Positions 7,083-16,585 are shown, counted from the stretch's first letter. The stretch is 47,469 bases of DNA from Acidithiobacillus ferrivorans (GCA_018853935.1 JAAOMR010000027.1:1-47469), one strand, 5' to 3'. Numbers and translations: made by a program. The notes: generated from the letters alone by a model not told the origin.

Positions 7083-8800
7083 TATGCGCACTCCTTTTGG
7101 GCCTGGCTTATCCGCTCCGGCCCTGCTGGCTGCGAGACTAGCGCAAGCGCTTTGGCCGCAACAGGCTTATCCGCTGCGGCCCTGCTGGCTGCGACACTAG
7201 TGCCTCCGGCACTTTTGCAGGCGGCAACCTTCAGAAAATCGTTCACCTGCTTCAGAAACTGCTCTGATGCGGTTTTGCAGGCGGCGGATACCGCCGCGTT
7301 CTGGACTCCGCGATTTTGTGCGATGGCATATTGCCAGTCTCCTTTGCGGGTTCTTCGCTTCGGGCGCAGTTCCAAAGTAGAGGTGCGGCACCCTTTCGCA
7401 TTGCGTATCGAGAAAATGTGCGACTGGCCGCGATGACAATCCCCGTCATAACGTGCCACGCAGTGCTGCATGGCATCACCTTCCTCTTGCAATGCCTCGC
7501 TGTTGGTTAATTCCACGAAGTTCCACTCCACGCCGTCCATTTCCAATGGGAAAACAGGGTCATTGATGATCGGTTTCCAGCTTAAAGATTGCCGTTTCAT
7601 ATGATAAACATTGACGGCCTGCACTGGCCGATGCCGATGCCAGTATTGTTGCGAACGGTTGGCCCAGGCGAGCGCCGCTTCCTTGCGCTTTGCAGGGCTC
7701 TGGATGTTTTTCGTCACGTCCAGATAGCCTCTGTACAGGGAACCGCTACGTTCCCGAGTCATGAAAACCATCCAGTCGAAAACCAGCCCGCGATCAAAGC
7801 GCATATCTTTTGCAAGCCATTGGTCGATCTGGACCATAACCCGGATGTCTTCCGGGTGCCGGGCGGGTATTTCATACTGATATACGGTGGCTTTTTCGAT
7901 GATGCGCTTGAAGGTGACGCCCGGAGCTGGCTTCTGCCCATTCAGCAGATTCAGCATGGCGATGAGCTCTGTTGCTTGATGATATTCACCTTCTCTTTGC
8001 GCTCCATCTGTATCGAGCAGATGACGCATGGCGTTACGGAACGTCATGGGGCTGGTTTCCGCCATGCGGTGTAGTGTTTTCATGCCGGACTTGTGAATGC
8101 CGTGCGCGCCCAGCGCGGATTGAAGTTGTTTGGCATAGCGCGGAAACTCAGCCTGGTTGCCTGTGGCCCGCTCGACGAAGTGCCGTATCCACGGCACCCA
8201 GGATCGCCCCAACAGAGGATGGATGGCGTACAGAGACTGATAGGCTTTCTGTCCCAGTATGGCGTCCATCAGGACATTCTCGTTGACGTCGTACAGGTTG
8301 CCGGTATTCATGCAGGCGAGCTTCCAAATATCTTCATGGATAGTCTTTTTGGCGCAGCCGGCGGAGATGAGCCGGTGGAAAAACCACCCTTCGGACCGCA
8401 AACCAACCGGAACCCCCCAGATCCGCACTTTGGCGATCTGCAATGCGCGCCCCGTGATCTCCGGCAAATCTCCTGCCAGGTTATAGCGCTCTGTGCCTTC
8501 CGGGATGCCCATCACTGAGCAAATTTCATTGAACAAAATCTTGTTGTAGGTGTTACTCAACCATGCCGCATTGATGCGCGTATTCCAGTCGCGCATCATC
8601 GGTTCATGATCGCCCGGCGCCCAGAATGGGTTCGCATGGGCCATCATCCGGCGAAATTGCACGGTTTGTTCACAAGCAGATCCGGCAAAGAAGGTGAAGC
8701 TGTTTTTGCCGTTCCATGGTGCAGCAGTCACGATGTGCGAGCATTGCGCCTTCACTTTCGGAATGATCTGCTGTGCGATGAGGAAGGCTTGTGTGGGCAT
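7082..8800 (-). CDS. PcfJ-like protein (572 aa)
   Basis: The region around residues 425-535 matches the PcfJ family: an EGDAMQHCVARY segment with a conserved His-Cys, then SHIFSIRN and a TLELRP strand, ending in KQVNDFL. PcfJ-like proteins are common on conjugative plasmids and ICEs; the founding member is encoded beside the relaxosome genes of enterococcal pCF10, and the biochemical function remains unclear. The N-terminal 400 residues are helical and specific to this protein. The C-terminal 45 residues are Ala/Ser/Lys-rich and come from a duplicated 37-bp repeat rather than from the fold. The start at 8800 overlaps the upstream stop by one base. Confidence 0.8.
   Translation of the reverse strand: MPTQAFLIAQQIIPKVKAQCSHIVTAAPWNGKNSFTFFAGSACEQTVQFRRMMAHANPFWAPGDHEPMMRDWNTRINAAWLSNTYNKILFNEICSVMGIPEGTERYNLAGDLPEITGRALQIAKVRIWGVPVGLRSEGWFFHRLISAGCAKKTIHEDIWKLACMNTGNLYDVNENVLMDAILGQKAYQSLYAIHPLLGRSWVPWIRHFVERATGNQAEFPRYAKQLQSALGAHGIHKSGMKTLHRMAETSPMTFRNAMRHLLDTDGAQREGEYHQATELIAMLNLLNGQKPAPGVTFKRIIEKATVYQYEIPARHPEDIRVMVQIDQWLAKDMRFDRGLVFDWMVFMTRERSGSLYRGYLDVTKNIQSPAKRKEAALAWANRSQQYWHRHRPVQAVNVYHMKRQSLSWKPIINDPVFPLEMDGVEWNFVELTNSEALQEEGDAMQHCVARYDGDCHRGQSHIFSIRNAKGCRTSTLELRPKRRTRKGDWQYAIAQNRGVQNAAVSAACKTASEQFLKQVNDFLKVAACKSAGGTSVAASRAAADKPVAAKALALVSQPAGPERISQAQKECA
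7105..7200. repeat. 37-bp direct repeat, two copies (7105-7141 and 7164-7200)
   Basis: The two copies begin GGCTTATCCGCT and differ at only two positions. They are 59 bases apart, which is not a multiple of three, so the minus-strand gene reads them in two different frames (SQPAGPERISQA against SVAASRAAADKP). The similarity is therefore kept or created at the DNA level. Confidence 0.85.
7140..7151. repeat. Palindromic mini-repeat AGCGC-AA-GCGCT
   Basis: A perfect inverted repeat lies between the two 37-bp copies. The 15-mer CGCAAGCGCTTTGGC found here also occurs at 5820-5834 in the neighbouring gene. Confidence 0.5.
7199..7213. repeat. Palindromic mini-repeat AGTGCC-TCC-GGCACT
   Basis: A perfect 6-bp inverted repeat. 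Compared with the copy at 4557 both arms have changed in a compensatory way (C to T with G to A), so the ability to pair is conserved. Confidence 0.5.
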
Positions 8801-9150
8801 TAGAAACCATCCTTATGCGGTGCGTCATGATGAATAAAGCTGCGCCATGCGTTTTCCAGGGTATGCAGGTCGTGATATTTGAGACGGCTTTTGGACGAAA
8901 GCCCGTCATGTATTCTTTGCAGCGACGGGAATCGTTGCATGTGCCAGGTCAGCACCTCCATGTCGGCATCGGACAAAGGTTGATCCTCACAAATCATGCG
9001 CGCCACAAAAAAGGTGACGAATGCCGCAAAGAAGAAGCTGGCCACGATTTTCATCGTGGGCTCCGGCCAAAACAGGCAGACTCCGCCAATAAGAAAAGCG
9101 TATGCGTCCAGCAACGGGCAGGGCGGGGTTATAGGGATCAGTCGGCTCAC
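8800..9150 (-). CDS. Small membrane protein (116 aa)
   Basis: A GTG start at 9150 is preceded by GGATC. Hydrophobic segments at about residues 13-29 and 33-52 suggest two membrane helices, followed by a charged cytoplasmic tail of about 60 residues. The stop overlaps the PcfJ-like start. Family unknown. Confidence 0.6.
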   Translation of the reverse strand: MSRLIPITPPCPLLDAYAFLIGGVCLFWPEPTMKIVASFFFAAFVTFFVARMICEDQPLSDADMEVLTWHMQRFPSLQRIHDGLSSKSRLKYHDLHTLENAWRSFIHHDAPHKDGF

Positions 9151-9186
9151 TTTTTAGATCCCTCCGCGATTTAATTCGATGGATAT

Positions 9187-9339
9187 TTACCACTCGGCGC
9201 TCCCTTTTTTACGGTTTACCATGGTTACGCTGGCCCATGCCCAAGCGGCGCACGCATCCAAATAGAAAATCGACGTGGTCAGCGCGAACACTGGCAGCAG
9301 TGCGACGGCCATCAGAATCAAAACTATGGTTCCCGGCAT
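9187..9339 (-). CDS. Very small membrane protein (50 aa)
   Basis: The ATG at 9339 has a strong AAGGAGG site, which rules out the longer in-frame start at 9399. One or two hydrophobic segments cover most of the chain (TIVLILMAVALLPVFALTT), with a basic tail. It resembles small conjugation-operon membrane proteins in size only. Confidence 0.6.
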   Translation of the reverse strand: MPGTIVLILMAVALLPVFALTTSIFYLDACAAWAWASVTMVNRKKGSAEW

Positions 9340-9517
9340 GGATTCCTCCTTATGCCGCTGCATGCACATGTGAGCGCTGCTTGGCCGTTTCTTTAGCATT
9401 TTCCGCAGTCCCCTCGAACATCTCCCGGCATCACAGATAACCCCAGGCGCCGAACTACCAGAAGGCGACAGAAAAATCTGCTATCAGAAGCAGATCAACC
9501 AGAAAGAGGGCCACTCG

Positions 9518-9877
9518 TTATGGAAGCAAACTCTGCTGGCTGAACAGCATTTTTGGTTCCACCGTTTGTATGGAATTCTTCCTTGCTGTTGTCTCCGCCT
9601 CAGTGGAGGAGGGGTGCCGGCTCTTAATGCATGTCGCTCTCAGGTTTTTGAAATGGGTTTCTGAATTCCGCCCGTAGTAGGCTATCCAAAGCGGTAGCAG
9701 ATAGGCTTCAACCATATCGTGCGCCCAGTCCTCCTCCATCTTGTCTTCCCGCCAATGCTTCGTACCTAATGAACCCGGTCGGGACGCACGATAGAAATCG
9801 AATCGCTCCTCATAACATCCAATCCAGACCTCGGCTTTGAAAGTTTTTGGGGAAGAATTAAGTGGGGCATCCGACAC
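9518..9877 (-). CDS. Hypothetical protein (119 aa)
   Basis: A soluble protein with many aromatic residues (WIGCYEERFDFYR; WIAYYGR), not recognised. It is the first gene of its transcription unit; a CTATAG site lies 70 bases upstream of the start. Confidence 0.5.
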   Translation of the reverse strand: MSDAPLNSSPKTFKAEVWIGCYEERFDFYRASRPGSLGTKHWREDKMEEDWAHDMVEAYLLPLWIAYYGRNSETHFKNLRATCIKSRHPSSTEAETTARKNSIQTVEPKMLFSQQSLLP

Positions 9878-9947
9878 TCCTATCGGCGAGTTCTAGAACA
9901 CCTGGTCCTGCGTGCATCTGTGTCCTTTATTTATTTGGCCGTTCTTC

Positions 9948-9953
9948 CTATAG
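9948..9953 (-). promoter_or_regulatory. CTATAG site upstream of the 9877 gene
   Basis: Read on the minus strand the context is TTTTCTATAGGAAG. It lies 70 bases before the start at 9877, further than in most members of the set. Confidence 0.4.
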
Positions 9954-9991
9954 AAAATAAATTTTCACCAAATCTGACGCCGATCACCCAC

Positions 9992-10016
9992 AAAAAACCC
10001 GTCGCAATGGACGGGT
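9992..10016 (-). terminator. Rho-independent terminator
   Basis: On the minus strand ACCCGTC and GACGGGT form a 7-bp stem with a 6-base loop, followed by six Ts. It ends the polyvalent-protein block that starts near 16521. Confidence 0.85.
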
Positions 10017-10042
10017 AAGGTGTCCCTTATCTGTGCCAGCTG

Positions 10043-11461
10043 TTAAGCGATGCCGACGGATTTCTCCTGCGCTTTCTTGATCTCAATGGGCTGAAATCCT
10101 ACAACACCGGTCTTCCGGTCCACAGAAATCTTGCCGTAAGTTCCAGGTGCCACATCGGGTAATTTTTGATTGGTGTCGTTCAGGATCACCCGTGTCACCT
10201 TGGCGGTAGCTTTTATATGCATGTCCCGACCATCTTTGGCGACGTGCAGCACGTTGCCTGTCCATTGTGTCACCGAATCAGGCACCACATCTTTGGACGG
10301 CGCCAGTATGCGTGTCTGGGCAATGTCGTACTTTGGCGTTCTACGGGTATAGGCGCCCATTTCGTTTTCATGGAGGGTAATGGGTTTTCCCACCTCGGCC
10401 ATAAAATCTGGAGGAACCGGTACCGCTACAAAGTTCCCGTTATCTTTCTCGATGACCCCATATCCGGCGGCCTTGCCTACCCATCTGCCCTGTTCTTTGG
10501 GGCCGGCCGCATCCATCAACCCCAGAGTGTGGGCATCATTCAGTGCCCACTCGCCCAAAGGGCCGTCGATACTCATACGGATACCTCGGACGCGCTGTTC
10601 ACGGGCGACCTGTGCCGCTGTATCCAGTCCGCCCGCCGCATAGCCCAGGTCATAATCGGCGACACCCGGGTGCGCTCTCTGGATGGCTTCTATGCTTCGC
10701 GCACCTTCGTGTGCGAACACGACGCCGTGTTCCAGGACCTGATTCCAGTCCTGAAACACGGCGGGGTTGGTGACCCGTCCACCCTCGATCAGGTCGGTAC
10801 CGCGGACCAGCGCGCGGGATAGGGTCGTGGCGTCACCTTGTATGGATTGAGCGGCGTGATGAATATCTTCGGGGGTGAGCGCGCTGAGGTGCTGCTGGAG
10901 CCCATTCACCCAACCAGAAATCCGGTCTCCTGAAGCGTCGATATCCACTGGGATGCTTTTCGCGTCATGGCCCCAGTCTCCTCTGCCTGGTTCCACCGTG
11001 TTTTTGGTCTGTATCCATTGCGCCAAAGCAGCATCCATGTTCTTGTGAGATTGCCTTAGCGAGTCGGTTTGCTGGTCGATCGTGACACTTTCCAGTTTTT
11101 GAGAAAGTTCTTGTTCCAGTCTGAGCCATGCCGGATCGGCGACGCCTTCATATCCGTATTGCTCGCCCAGAATTCCGGCCAACCGCAGCTGGGATTCGAT
11201 CATCGACAGGTTTCTGTCGGGGCTGCCCGATGTGTCTATCCATTGCCGTCCGCCGCTTTCCGGGTCTGTATAGGTGGCGCCCCAGGCACCGTATCCGTGG
11301 AGCGCATCCGAATCCCAGTACAGACCCTGATAATGATCCTGATGCGCGCCCTCCGCGTCATTAAAAGGAGACGGATTCCCCGCTGCCAGCGCCTCGCGAT
11401 CGAGAAAAACGGCCATGTCATTCTTGAAATGTTTGGCGATATCTTGAAAGTGTCCCATCAT
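10043..11461 (-). CDS. Polyvalent-type protein with C-terminal KfrB-like module (472 aa)
   Basis: The start ATG follows GGAGGCAG and lies 11 bases after the stop of the 1682-aa gene, so both are probably on one transcript. The N-terminal third has aromatic and Gly-rich motifs (PSPFNDAEGAHQDHYQG, YGAWGATYTDPESGG) that I cannot assign. The last 75 residues form a small beta-rich module (WTGNVLHVAKDG ... VTRVILNDTN ... YGKISVDRKTG) shared with the ends of neighbouring proteins. Such modules occur in large proteins that conjugative elements deliver or keep with the DNA; a role in protecting or establishing the incoming element is inferred from context. Confidence 0.65.
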   Translation of the reverse strand: MMGHFQDIAKHFKNDMAVFLDREALAAGNPSPFNDAEGAHQDHYQGLYWDSDALHGYGAWGATYTDPESGGRQWIDTSGSPDRNLSMIESQLRLAGILGEQYGYEGVADPAWLRLEQELSQKLESVTIDQQTDSLRQSHKNMDAALAQWIQTKNTVEPGRGDWGHDAKSIPVDIDASGDRISGWVNGLQQHLSALTPEDIHHAAQSIQGDATTLSRALVRGTDLIEGGRVTNPAVFQDWNQVLEHGVVFAHEGARSIEAIQRAHPGVADYDLGYAAGGLDTAAQVAREQRVRGIRMSIDGPLGEWALNDAHTLGLMDAAGPKEQGRWVGKAAGYGVIEKDNGNFVAVPVPPDFMAEVGKPITLHENEMGAYTRRTPKYDIAQTRILAPSKDVVPDSVTQWTGNVLHVAKDGRDMHIKATAKVTRVILNDTNQKLPDVAPGTYGKISVDRKTGVVGFQPIEIKKAQEKSVGIA

Positions 11462-11472
11462 TCTGCCTCCGC

Positions 11473-14400
11473 TTAAAAACCTAAAGTGCTTTGTTTGCGC
11501 GGTTGTTCCGCGACGCTTTTCCCGCGCTGAAGGCCCGGATCGAAGCGGATTTTCTGGTCCTTTCCGATCGCTACAGTGCCCCAGTCTCCGGGTCGGACCG
11601 TGTCCGGAATACGGATGCCGCGGCGTAGGTCGTCCTCTGCGATTTCCAGCGTGCGCTCTCGTCCCGCGTGCTCCACTACGGCTTTCGAGCGGGATTCGGA
11701 AATGCTTTTGAAGCGGACGGAAATACTGGACAGCGTGCCCATGGCCGACCGGTCTCCGGACAGGATGACCTTGTCATCCGGTCCACCCGGCAACTGCACA
11801 GGGTCTATGTCCATGGGTAATGCGGGCAGCATGCGTCCTGCATTGGATTCGGGTGCATTCCGCATGACCGCAGCATCGGCAAGATCCAGTTTTCTCAGCT
11901 TATTGGGTTCTGCTGCAGCACCAAGAATCTGTGCCTCTTTTCGTTGGCGCACTAACTCGGGAGACGCCACCGCATAGGGAATGTCCGGCAATTTCAAGCC
12001 GGCCTTTTCCAGGGCATTGTGGATGTTGCCTTTGCCATCTATGGCCATGACCGCCTTCCCGAACTCGTTCACCCGCTTGTCTTTTGCAAAGCGGGTAACA
12101 CCCTCAGCTTCGTGGACCAGGACGTATTTCACCGCGGCACCCTGTTTTTGCGGGCGGACCTGATCGAATCCTGCCGCCACGCTCATAGCTACCCATTGCT
12201 GCCCATTTACGACGACCTCCCGGGCGTTTGCCTCCCGTGTGCCAATATCGGCGTATTTCAAAGCGTCAAAAGTCTGCTGTAACTTACGCACAGGTGCAGA
12301 TGCTTCCATCGCTTTGTGTTTTACTTCGGCCTGTTGACTCAATCGAGCTACAATTTCCGGCCCAGCCCATTCATTCAGTTGGTTTGCACGTTCTTTTTGT
12401 GTCTTGCCCAACTGGACACCGGTCATGCGCTCAAATATCTCTTGTGAAGCGGGATTGAGGCTATTGTGGCCGATGACGCTTTGTAATCTGGCCAGATTCT
12501 TGTGCTGAATATCGTCCACCAATTTTTTCAATGAGTCCGAGTTTTCGGTCACAGGAATGCCGTGTTTCCAAAAAACGGCGGTAGCCATTTTTACAGGCGA
12601 GGCATTCGGCGACATTCGCGCTATTACAGATTTCCCGTGTTCTTTTAATCCACGATCTAGTCGGTCCCCCATTTGTTTGTCGTGTTCCAGATAGGATTTG
12701 TGAGATTCATGGAGCAGGGTGGCTGCAGCCTTCATTTCCGGCCGCCCGGCAACATCGTCATATGGAATGTGATATTCCTTCAGATTCTGACGCGCCGTAT
12801 CAAAAGCATCCGAACCGATTTTGTTGTAAGCATGGTAAAACTGTCGCTTTTGTTCGGCGTGATTCACATCCGTCACATCCAGCGTCGCACGATCCATTTC
12901 CCCAAATAGGGTTGACAAGTTTTTGTCATATTCCTGATAGGTTTTTTCGTAATGCCGCATGGCGTCGTCGATTTTTTCCTGGTAGGACATTTCGCGAGGA
13001 AGCGACTGGCTCAAAGCGGTATCCGACAGCCGTTGCGTATCGAAACGCTGTAGAGAGAATTCCAGCGCGTTTTTCTCCCCGGTTGTAGCCATGGGCAGAA
13101 GATGTATGCCTGGAACGGCATTGGGCTCATGCCGGTGAATCCGTACTTCCGGAAATCCCATAAAGACTTCCACATCCGCAAATTCTGGGCGCCCGTTTTC
13201 ATCCCGTTGAATCTCTCGAAGCGCCAGAGAACCATTAGCAACGGTAACGACCAAAGCCTCTTTTTCGACCCCGTTTTCCATGAAGGCGATATAATCCGAT
13301 CGCGCCACCTGCAGTGGGTTGATGGCTTGCTCTTTTCCCGCCATAACCTGCTCTCGCAATTCGCGCGGAAGCATTTCAGGATAGTGCTGTTTCTGGATTG
13401 CCAGCAGCGTCGTGGGGGTAAAGTGATAGTCCAGTTCGGCGCCCGCGGCGGTGATTTCAGGGATGTTGATGTATCCCAGTTCCGGGTACCCTTGACCGAG
13501 ATCAGCGAGTCCAAAGGCCTGAATCTGACCGATTCGGTCAAGATCGCTATCCTTTTCAAGGATGTACCAATTCGCGCTGCCGACAAAATAATGCAGTGCT
13601 ACGGGTTTCTGGCTGGCATCCAGCCCATCGGTCCCGTAAGTTTGCGGCATAGCCTGGATAATCGATTGAAATTCCTTCATCTTGTCAGAGAAGAATGCAC
13701 CCTCTTCGCCGTGCATCGCCGCCTGAGTGACGGCTACCTGTTGTGCGCCCATGAATGGATGCACAACATCTGGAATGCGTCGTAGCGGCACCCGATCACG
13801 CACCTGGCTGATCGCCGCAAACGCGTTTTGAAGGGTGACATCTTCGAGATGCAACGTGCCATTTTCCGTGGGCTTGATGACCACGCTGTTACCGATCATC
13901 GAACGCATCTCTATCTGATGCGCCTTATCTGGATCATTGCCAAAAACCAGAAGGTGCTGACTGTCTTTTTGTTCAATTTCCACCAGATTGGTGTCGTGTA
14001 CATCGTAGAGACGCCCGGAGATTTCCTGCGCGTTCTTACTATTCATGGGAACCGATGGCATCAGGCCAAAGGGCCGTGCGGGGCTATCAAACGTTTCGCG
14101 CACGCTCCCAAGGTCGGGGTTACTCAGCGTCAACACCTTTCCGTTATCGCTGATGGAGACCGACACGGTTTTGTGCTGATCGCTGTAGGCATCGCGAAGG
14201 AATGCCACTACCTGACCTTCATCATTCGGTGCGATGATTTTGCCGATCACCACTTCAACCCGGCCGTATTCACTGGTATCCAGGAATAGGGCGTCTTTGC
14301 TGTAGTCCTTCAAGATGCCGGTGATTCGTTGCCGGTTGTGATGTTGAATCTCCAGTGCGGAAGTCCCGGGCGTTATGGGATCCTCGGTAACCACATAGTC

Positions 14401-16521
14401 TGGCAAATCATTCCGGTGTGAGAGAATGATTTCATGGCGGACCTCTTTGTTGGATGTGGCCCCAGGAGTTGCTGGTGTTGTTTCTGGAGCGCCGGCGGCG
14501 GCCACCCCCTCCACGACGGGATCTAAACGCTCGACACGTTGCGCGATGCCCTTTTCAACCATGTTGGCAATGGCCGTGACGCGCTCCTGTGAAAGCCCAC
14601 TGGCGTCGCTGTACCATTCTGGATGCATGCGCATTACGTTGGCTATGCGTTGCGCATTTTCATGCTCCTGCCCGAACCGCCGTGCGTAAGCTTCGGCATT
14701 CGCAACTGGGTCGCTCAGTCCGGCATAGCCAGGATGTTCCGATTGACGGATGAACTGGTATTCCATAAGCATGTAGACGACGTCCGTTTCCATCCCCGGG
14801 CGGGAAACGGAGACCCACTTATCCCGTCCTTCGAGGGTGAATTCAGAGATTTCATTGGGCGCCACTTTCACGGTAGGTATGGCACCGCCCCGAATTTCCA
14901 CTTTCTCCCCGATCATCCGGTCGCGATATCTTTCAACGGCCGTAGCCGGGAACTTGCGGGAATCCAGTAGTTCTATGCACTGAGAGCCATCTTCTTTCAG
15001 AATGTAGATGGCCGCACGACTGGCTGTGATAGGCCCAGGCTCCTTGTCCATGCCGATAATTGTTCCAGAGAGCACATAATCATCCTGGATACGGGTGGTG
15101 GCGAATTCGGCATGAAAGGCGCGCCAGGGCTGAAGGTCAGTTTCCCCTTGAATAACGAGCGGCCCGTCCGGTCCGTCTATGGTCAGCGACAGAGATTTCT
15201 CACCTGTAGCGCGTAGAGTCAGCCGGTCACCAGGCATCAACTGCATTGCAGCATCGGACATCTCGGCGCCGTAGGCGGCCAATCGGCGTGTGCGTGCCGC
15301 CGGTCCCGCAGATATCTCACGATCCATTCCGTCAGGAATGATCCGGATCTCCTGCGTTTGGGTGTCCCGCGCTATTTGCTGCGCCACCACACCAGAAATT
15401 TCCTGAATCGTAATGGCTTCAGGCGGCATATCTGGATCTCCAAGGATTACCGATCGGGATTCACCTGGGTAAAGCACGACGTGATCTATGTCATCGGGTA
15501 TGTTCCATGGATGAGCTTTAGTAACGGTTGGCCGTGGCTCCATATCAACCACTTTTTCCTGTGCGCGACCCATCTGTATTTCAGGTGCTCTTTCCAGTAG
15601 GTAATCGCTGATGGCCTGGGCGTCCTTGATAGCCGCGACCATCTCGGTTTTGCGTTCTTTTTCCGGCAGCGCCCGCAACCATGAGGCCAGATACGCCGAT
15701 GTGTTTTCGGTGTCGTCGCGTCCCTCTTCGAGGTTTTGTGCATCCGGGTTGAATCCCATGCCCAGCATGGCCGCAGTCATGGCGGCAGACATTTCCGCAC
15801 GCAACTCCTCTTTAGCGTAGGTGGGCGAGCCAAATCCGCCAGATAACGTGCGGTTCATGCGGGATCTATGCCCCGTGGAGTGGCTCAGTTCATGCAGCAG
15901 GGTTGTGTCATGATCACGGGCATACGCAAAAGACTCGACCGTGGGCATCTGAATGCGGTCTGTGGAAGGCCGGTAGAATGCCCGTCCACCGCCATGAGCA
16001 ACGGGCACCCCCATCGTGTCGGCGATGCTTTGAACGCGCGGGTCAGGGCTACCGCTTACCTCAACAAACGGTCGATCAATGGGTGGAATACCTTCAACCT
16101 GTGAGGCGTGGAAAACGGTGTAGTACTGCGCCCCAAGCCTTTTTTCTGTGGGATCGACAGGTTGCCCACCGTTTTGAGACTGGATAGTGGCTATCTCGTC
16201 CGGAGTGCGCTTGTGTTCATATTCCATCCATTTTTCAACAGGGATGCCACGCTCTCCTTTGCGCACCTGCCAACCCTGAGATTCTGCCTGTTTGTATGTA
16301 CACCAGCGGTTATCCGAAGTGTCCGGACTAAAATCCATCAGATTCGCGGCATTCACGCCACTATACGGCTTTCCGGTTACAGCATTGGATGGGCGCTGTA
16401 CTTCACCTGCTGCCCATGGTTTTTGCCAGAATGCGGTGCCTTCTTCGATCTTTTGAATGAGGCGTTCCGCAAGTTCCTGCCGTAAATCTCGCTTTTCCTT
16501 TGTCTCTTTCGCCCGTGCCAT
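11473..16521 (-). CDS. Giant polyvalent protein: ArdC-type N terminus, zincin peptidase, DUF2958 (1682 aa)
   Basis: Residues 1-130 match the ArdC N-terminal ssDNA-binding domain (LIQKIEEGTAFWQKPW, NAVTGKPYSGVNAANL). Residues 150-300 are a zincin-like metallopeptidase with HELSH near residue 210. Residues about 960-1060 match DUF2958 (ALHYFVGSANWYI, ELGYINIPE, DYHFTP). Other regions are helical linkers and beta-rich segments typical of large polyvalent proteins. ArdC proteins protect incoming DNA from restriction; polyvalent proteins combine such activities and are thought to enter the recipient with the DNA or to act soon after. The C terminus has the beta module seen in its neighbours. It is the first gene behind the promoter region at 16558-16602. 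Confidence 0.85.
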   Translation of the reverse strand: MARAKETKEKRDLRQELAERLIQKIEEGTAFWQKPWAAGEVQRPSNAVTGKPYSGVNAANLMDFSPDTSDNRWCTYKQAESQGWQVRKGERGIPVEKWMEYEHKRTPDEIATIQSQNGGQPVDPTEKRLGAQYYTVFHASQVEGIPPIDRPFVEVSGSPDPRVQSIADTMGVPVAHGGGRAFYRPSTDRIQMPTVESFAYARDHDTTLLHELSHSTGHRSRMNRTLSGGFGSPTYAKEELRAEMSAAMTAAMLGMGFNPDAQNLEEGRDDTENTSAYLASWLRALPEKERKTEMVAAIKDAQAISDYLLERAPEIQMGRAQEKVVDMEPRPTVTKAHPWNIPDDIDHVVLYPGESRSVILGDPDMPPEAITIQEISGVVAQQIARDTQTQEIRIIPDGMDREISAGPAARTRRLAAYGAEMSDAAMQLMPGDRLTLRATGEKSLSLTIDGPDGPLVIQGETDLQPWRAFHAEFATTRIQDDYVLSGTIIGMDKEPGPITASRAAIYILKEDGSQCIELLDSRKFPATAVERYRDRMIGEKVEIRGGAIPTVKVAPNEISEFTLEGRDKWVSVSRPGMETDVVYMLMEYQFIRQSEHPGYAGLSDPVANAEAYARRFGQEHENAQRIANVMRMHPEWYSDASGLSQERVTAIANMVEKGIAQRVERLDPVVEGVAAAGAPETTPATPGATSNKEVRHEIILSHRNDLPDYVVTEDPITPGTSALEIQHHNRQRITGILKDYSKDALFLDTSEYGRVEVVIGKIIAPNDEGQVVAFLRDAYSDQHKTVSVSISDNGKVLTLSNPDLGSVRETFDSPARPFGLMPSVPMNSKNAQEISGRLYDVHDTNLVEIEQKDSQHLLVFGNDPDKAHQIEMRSMIGNSVVIKPTENGTLHLEDVTLQNAFAAISQVRDRVPLRRIPDVVHPFMGAQQVAVTQAAMHGEEGAFFSDKMKEFQSIIQAMPQTYGTDGLDASQKPVALHYFVGSANWYILEKDSDLDRIGQIQAFGLADLGQGYPELGYINIPEITAAGAELDYHFTPTTLLAIQKQHYPEMLPRELREQVMAGKEQAINPLQVARSDYIAFMENGVEKEALVVTVANGSLALREIQRDENGRPEFADVEVFMGFPEVRIHRHEPNAVPGIHLLPMATTGEKNALEFSLQRFDTQRLSDTALSQSLPREMSYQEKIDDAMRHYEKTYQEYDKNLSTLFGEMDRATLDVTDVNHAEQKRQFYHAYNKIGSDAFDTARQNLKEYHIPYDDVAGRPEMKAAATLLHESHKSYLEHDKQMGDRLDRGLKEHGKSVIARMSPNASPVKMATAVFWKHGIPVTENSDSLKKLVDDIQHKNLARLQSVIGHNSLNPASQEIFERMTGVQLGKTQKERANQLNEWAGPEIVARLSQQAEVKHKAMEASAPVRKLQQTFDALKYADIGTREANAREVVVNGQQWVAMSVAAGFDQVRPQKQGAAVKYVLVHEAEGVTRFAKDKRVNEFGKAVMAIDGKGNIHNALEKAGLKLPDIPYAVASPELVRQRKEAQILGAAAEPNKLRKLDLADAAVMRNAPESNAGRMLPALPMDIDPVQLPGGPDDKVILSGDRSAMGTLSSISVRFKSISESRSKAVVEHAGRERTLEIAEDDLRRGIRIPDTVRPGDWGTVAIGKDQKIRFDPGLQRGKSVAEQPRKQSTLGF

Positions 16522-16557
16522 GACCGTCTCCGCTATGTCGTAATCCTGTATTGATAG

Positions 16558-16563
16558 CTATAG
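16558..16563 (-). promoter_or_regulatory. CTATAG site upstream of the polyvalent gene
   Basis: The site lies 36 bases before the ATG at 16521 and exactly 22 bp from the CATGCGG box at 16586. No -35 hexamer is visible at the usual spacing. Confidence 0.6.
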
Positions 16564-16585
16564 GGACGGGGGTTGCGCATGCGAC

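Noticed and set aside
8062-8080. CATGCGG followed by GTGTTTT inside the PcfJ-like gene, and other CATGCGG at 15857 and 23822.
   Set aside because: They are in coding sequence, do not have the YGTTT block at the right place or lack a CTATAG at 22 bp.
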